56,752 nucleotides of DNA from JBKHYJ01 sp046565505 (GTDB lineage: Bacteria > Acidobacteriota > Blastocatellia > UBA7656): assembly GCA_046565505.1 (NCBI GenBank), contig JBKHYJ010000113.1:1-56752 (forward strand), in the 5' to 3' direction. A model generated the notes under the pieces. It was not told the DNA's origin, ran no database searches, and worked only from the letters and a program-made list of their open reading frames with translations. The translations under genes were made by a program, and so were the position numbers. Positions 54,246-56,752 of this stretch are shown one piece after another (positions within the stretch are counted from its first letter, which is position 1; every line of letters begins with the position of its first letter).

Positions 54246-55478
54246 ATGAATAGTTCTGATGACGGCGGAATGTTTAGTGATTCATCGCCCGGCGTATTTG
54301 CCATTGTCACAATACACAATCCTACTTACTTTGAGCTTAAAGCAATCAGTTTTGATAAGCCTAACAAATATGGGCGGGATGACACGCATATCCCGATCTT
54401 TTACATCAATCGCCATAACTTAGGATTAGGGCCGCCGGTCAAAGGTCGTCAATTATGGAGACTCTTTGATGATACAAAGCTAGACTCTTTCACAGGTCCA
54501 AAAGTCGCACCCACGTATAAAGAAGGGCTTGTTCTCAAAGAGGAATTAGGCATAGTTACAGATGCCTCTCTATTAAGAGTTGTAATAAATGGCGCTCTGT
54601 ATCGTTGGCCATCGTGCAACAGTTGCTTTTATAAATTAATGAAGTCGGGTGATCGTTACGGCTCAGCATACGATGATGAATCAACCCTCGCAGATTACCA
54701 AGTAGAACTTGTTGGCCCCCGAGTCAAAGAACCCCTATATTCTCCTGGAGGGCCGGGGAATGATTATGCCCTCTACTACAGACACGGATATGCTACCTCT
54801 GAATACTCTTCACCCGGAATCCTCATGCAGGTAAGGCGTGCGCGCGTGTTTTATAAGGATATAAAAGCATTCGTTGAATACAGATGGAATCCGGGGAAAG
54901 ATTGGGATGTAACTATCAGGGGGCTTAGATACATAAGCGCTAGGCGAATGAGTACGACAATAGGTAAAGTGAAATTAGGATTGGCTTTCCTGGGGCTATT
55001 AAGTGAATCTCGCGGCCAGGATAAATCAAGCCCACTTTCAAATCTTTATCGGCACTATGACTCTGCTTATTGGCAGGTAGCAGATATGCGAGGCATTGCT
55101 AAAACACTACAAGAATCGAAAGATGAGACGACACGGAATGCATGGCGGGAGAAGCTTAAAAGATGTAATCCCGATGTACCTGACGACCTAGTTGAATGGT
55201 TGTCTACTGGCGAAATTAAGATTGAAAACTTTTCTATGCTTTGCCCGGATGAATACAAGAGATTGAATGAAAAGATGGCCGAAGGGTACTCTTTATCAAA
55301 CACTCGCCACATTGCTTTAGAATGGTCAGCTAGACTGAGCGGCGCTGGCGCTTATTTTTATGCGCTACCTACCCTGGAATCAGCACATTCTAAGCAGATC
55401 AAGGAACATCTCCCACGTTATCAAAAAAAGAAAAGGGGGGGAAACGGTAATAACCACAAGCGGTCAACTATGGGGTAA
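54246..55478 (+). CDS. Hypothetical protein (410 aa) beside the repeat array
   Basis: I do not recognise a family. The protein is soluble, with many Tyr/Asp/Trp residues (GNDYALYYRHGYATSEYSS, RWNPGKDWDVTIRGLRY). A helical C-terminal half follows and the tail is basic (KKKRGGNGNNHKR), which could bind nucleic acid. A pair of cysteines sits in PSCNSCFYK near residue 123. The ATG has AGGAGG nine nt upstream, so it is very likely translated. Its codons are visibly richer in A and T than those of the conjugation genes, hinting at a different origin. Position between the array and the excisionase/primase genes suggests a role in element maintenance, by inference only. Confidence 0.65.
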   Translation: MNSSDDGGMFSDSSPGVFAIVTIHNPTYFELKAISFDKPNKYGRDDTHIPIFYINRHNLGLGPPVKGRQLWRLFDDTKLDSFTGPKVAPTYKEGLVLKEELGIVTDASLLRVVINGALYRWPSCNSCFYKLMKSGDRYGSAYDDESTLADYQVELVGPRVKEPLYSPGGPGNDYALYYRHGYATSEYSSPGILMQVRRARVFYKDIKAFVEYRWNPGKDWDVTIRGLRYISARRMSTTIGKVKLGLAFLGLLSESRGQDKSSPLSNLYRHYDSAYWQVADMRGIAKTLQESKDETTRNAWREKLKRCNPDVPDDLVEWLSTGEIKIENFSMLCPDEYKRLNEKMAEGYSLSNTRHIALEWSARLSGAGAYFYALPTLESAHSKQIKEHLPRYQKKKRGGNGNNHKRSTMG

Positions 55479-55662
55479 AATCAGATTCACTCCATAGTAA
55501 GAATCTTATTTCTAGCTTGTGGTAAAAGCGATTTCACCACTAGCCTAAAAGGCCATTTGGGCATGGTCTAAACCTGATTCCATCTCATCTAAATTCCTTT
55601 CTTATAGTTCGCTTATACTGCCTTTGACTTGAGCATTATCAAGACGGAGGGGCGAAAACAGT

Positions 55663-55926
55663 ATGGCGATAACCATTCTTGGCACAACTGATGTGGCGCT
55701 GCGATTGGGCTGCTCTGCCGAGCGGGTGCGACAACTTGAGCGTGAAGGGAAACTCCATGCCGAAAAGATGCCGCGGGGTGTGAGAGTCTTTCAAGTCGAA
55801 GACGTTGAGCGACTAGCGGCCGAGCGCGAACGGCAAAGGCAATCTAAAGCCTCAATAGCGACAAGCGTTTCTGAATCCGAATCCTCAGCTGAGGTGTCAG
55901 AGCAGGCACCAGGCTTTTGTGGTTGA
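55663..55926 (+). CDS. MerR-type/excisionase-like helix-turn-helix protein
   Basis: An 87-residue protein whose first 55 residues form a winged HTH of the HTH_17/excisionase type (TTDVALRLGCSAERVRQLER, GVRVFQVEDVERL). A polar Ser/Glu tail follows. Such proteins direct integrase toward excision or regulate element genes. The ATG follows GGAGGGG at suitable spacing. It is followed by the primase-associated-type gene, as in many integrative elements. Confidence 0.7.
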   Translation: MAITILGTTDVALRLGCSAERVRQLEREGKLHAEKMPRGVRVFQVEDVERLAAERERQRQSKASIATSVSESESSAEVSEQAPGFCG

Positions 55927-56033
55927 GAACAGGAAAGGCTCGAACGCCCGTCACAACGCTCAAGCCTTTCTTCAGGATCATTGAATTTCTAGCCCTAAAA
56001 TCTTAGCTGGCTACCAAAGCTTCAGGGAATATT

Positions 56034-56630
56034 ATGACTATAAGTAAGAACTCATCAGCTCGCAAGCGAAAAAGAAAACAGCTTAATGTAAGAGACAGGG
56101 ACCTGCGTGCCTTAGTGCCGGAAGCCTGGAAGCTCCTCTCAGAGTTTGATTCAGGTGAACGCCTCTTCCGCTTCGGCAACTCGGTCGTAAGGATTGATGA
56201 AGATGAGAAAGGCAATCCAATCCCGTCAATTCTCGATAAGGAAAAACTACGATATGAGCTTTGTCAGGCGGTAGATTGTGTAGCATTCAAGGAAGAGAAC
56301 AAGCAATGGGTTTCCTATCCTGACATTCCGCCAGATTCCCTCATCAATGGCATGCTCTCAGCTCCTCTGAACAAGATCGGGCTACCCGTCTTAGAGCAGG
56401 TCATTCAGACCCCGCAATTTGACTGCGATGGGAGACTTGTTTGCCAGCCTGGGTACTGGAAGCTGGGCAGGGTACTGTATAAGCCACCAAAGGGATTCAA
56501 TCTTCCGAAGGTTAGCCTCAAGCCTACAAAAAGAGATATTCAACAGGCTATCTTATTGATTGATGACTGGCTCGAAGGCTTTCCCTTCGTCTCTGAAGCA
56601 GAGAAGACAAACTTCCTATCGCTCCCACTA
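56034..56630 (+). pseudogene. Primase/helicase-associated-type gene, interrupted by IS630
   Basis: From the ATG at 56034 about 199 residues are protein-like: a Lys/Arg-rich N-terminus, then RLFRFGNSVVRIDEDEKGNP, LINGMLSAP, LPVLEQVIQTPQFDCDGRLV and FVSEAEKTNFLSLPLV. This recalls the region preceding the ATPase of primase/helicase proteins on mobile elements, where LPL would continue into a Walker A. Instead, after a TA at 56629-56630 the frame becomes nonsense (ending at 56741) and a transposase start appears at 56687. The family call is tentative. Confidence 0.5.
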
Positions 56631-56686
56631 GTGCTCTGGAAACAAAATAGTTTGAGAAACATGCTTTCTTGCTGTAGCGTTCCTGC

Positions 56687-56752
56687 ATGGCAAGAAAAGC
56701 ACAACCTATCAAGCTGTCGAATGACGATCTTAGCTCTTTGAAAAATATCCTG
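56687..56752 (+). CDS. IS630-type transposase, N-terminal 22 residues (cut by window edge)
   Basis: ATG at 56687 opens MARKAQPIKLSNDDLSSLKN and runs off the window. Arg/Lys-Pro-Ile-x-Leu-Ser-x-x-Asp/Glu followed by a helix is the usual start of one IS630 transposase subgroup. IS630 elements insert at TA, and a TA at 56629-56630 marks where the interrupted gene loses sense, so the left IS end is probably GTGCTCTGG at 56631. Confidence 0.65.
   Translation, partial: MARKAQPIKLSNDDLSSLKNIL

Overview
The window looks like part of a mobile genetic element from an Acidobacteriota bacterium, probably of the Blastocatellia type. The phylum call is an inference from gene content: two large Oar-like TonB-dependent receptors with a carboxypeptidase-regulatory-like N-terminal domain, a CBM9/DUF5916 protein, DUF5666 and DUF1259 proteins, and a kelch fragment. 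There are no rRNA genes or complete tRNA genes to anchor the taxonomy.

Layout. (1) 1-115: the C-terminal end of an IS630-type transposase, cut by the window edge. (2) 157-17053, minus strand: a long gene cluster transcribed from about 17.45 kb. It encodes a multi-GAF histidine kinase, a receiver-only response regulator, a coiled-coil subtilase, a subtilase fused to an S41 tail-specific-type protease, a 550-aa protein of unknown function, a two-HKD phospholipase-D-type protein, a zinc-metallopeptidase-like protein and a small unknown. None has an evident signal peptide, so this reads as an intracellular protease/nuclease effector cluster under two-component control. (3) 18.1-20.22 kb: a frameshifted HigB/RelE-type toxin with an intact Xre antitoxin, a tyrosine integrase, a strong terminator, and a 45-bp block identical in form to the 3' half of an initiator tRNA (fMet). 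That block is most simply the element's attachment site. (4) 20.3-22.2 kb: a graveyard of broken genes (sugar-nucleotide dehydrogenase, kelch, Oar receptor) around one winged-helix regulator. (5) 22.9-41.5 kb: cargo. It holds one Oar-like receptor, an IS630/CorC chimera, a decayed metal-related block (frameshifted cytochrome c/outer-membrane protein, CDF remnant, BNR-propeller protein), a GMC oxidoreductase, and a four-gene minus-strand run (DUF1259, DUF5666, Oar receptor, DUF5916). (6) 41.5-52.6 kb, minus strand: a partial conjugation module with VirB8-, VirB9- and VirB10-like proteins, a MoxR-type AAA+ ATPase, VirD4, a relaxase and small accessory proteins. VirB4, VirB6 and VirB11 are not seen, and VirB8 is short at its N-terminus. 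(7) 52.9-53.95 kb: a gene-free array of hairpins and paired 9-bp direct repeats, each pair followed by an A-tract. (8) 54.2-56.75 kb: an AT-richer unknown gene, an excisionase-like HTH protein, and a primase-associated-type gene that appears to be interrupted by a second IS630-type transposase running off the right edge.

How the parts fit. The integrase, the bare attachment block without a tRNA 5' half, and same-direction IS630 ends at both window edges are all consistent with a circular (excised or plasmid-like) integrative element whose sequence breaks at an IS630 copy. Tandem elements in one tRNA site would explain the attachment block equally well. The relaxase and coupling protein suggest the element is mobilisable rather than self-transmissible.

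The most unusual features are the paired-9-mer/hairpin array at 53.15-53.95 kb, whose hairpins show compensatory base changes between copies, and the 17-kb protease/PLD/two-component cluster.
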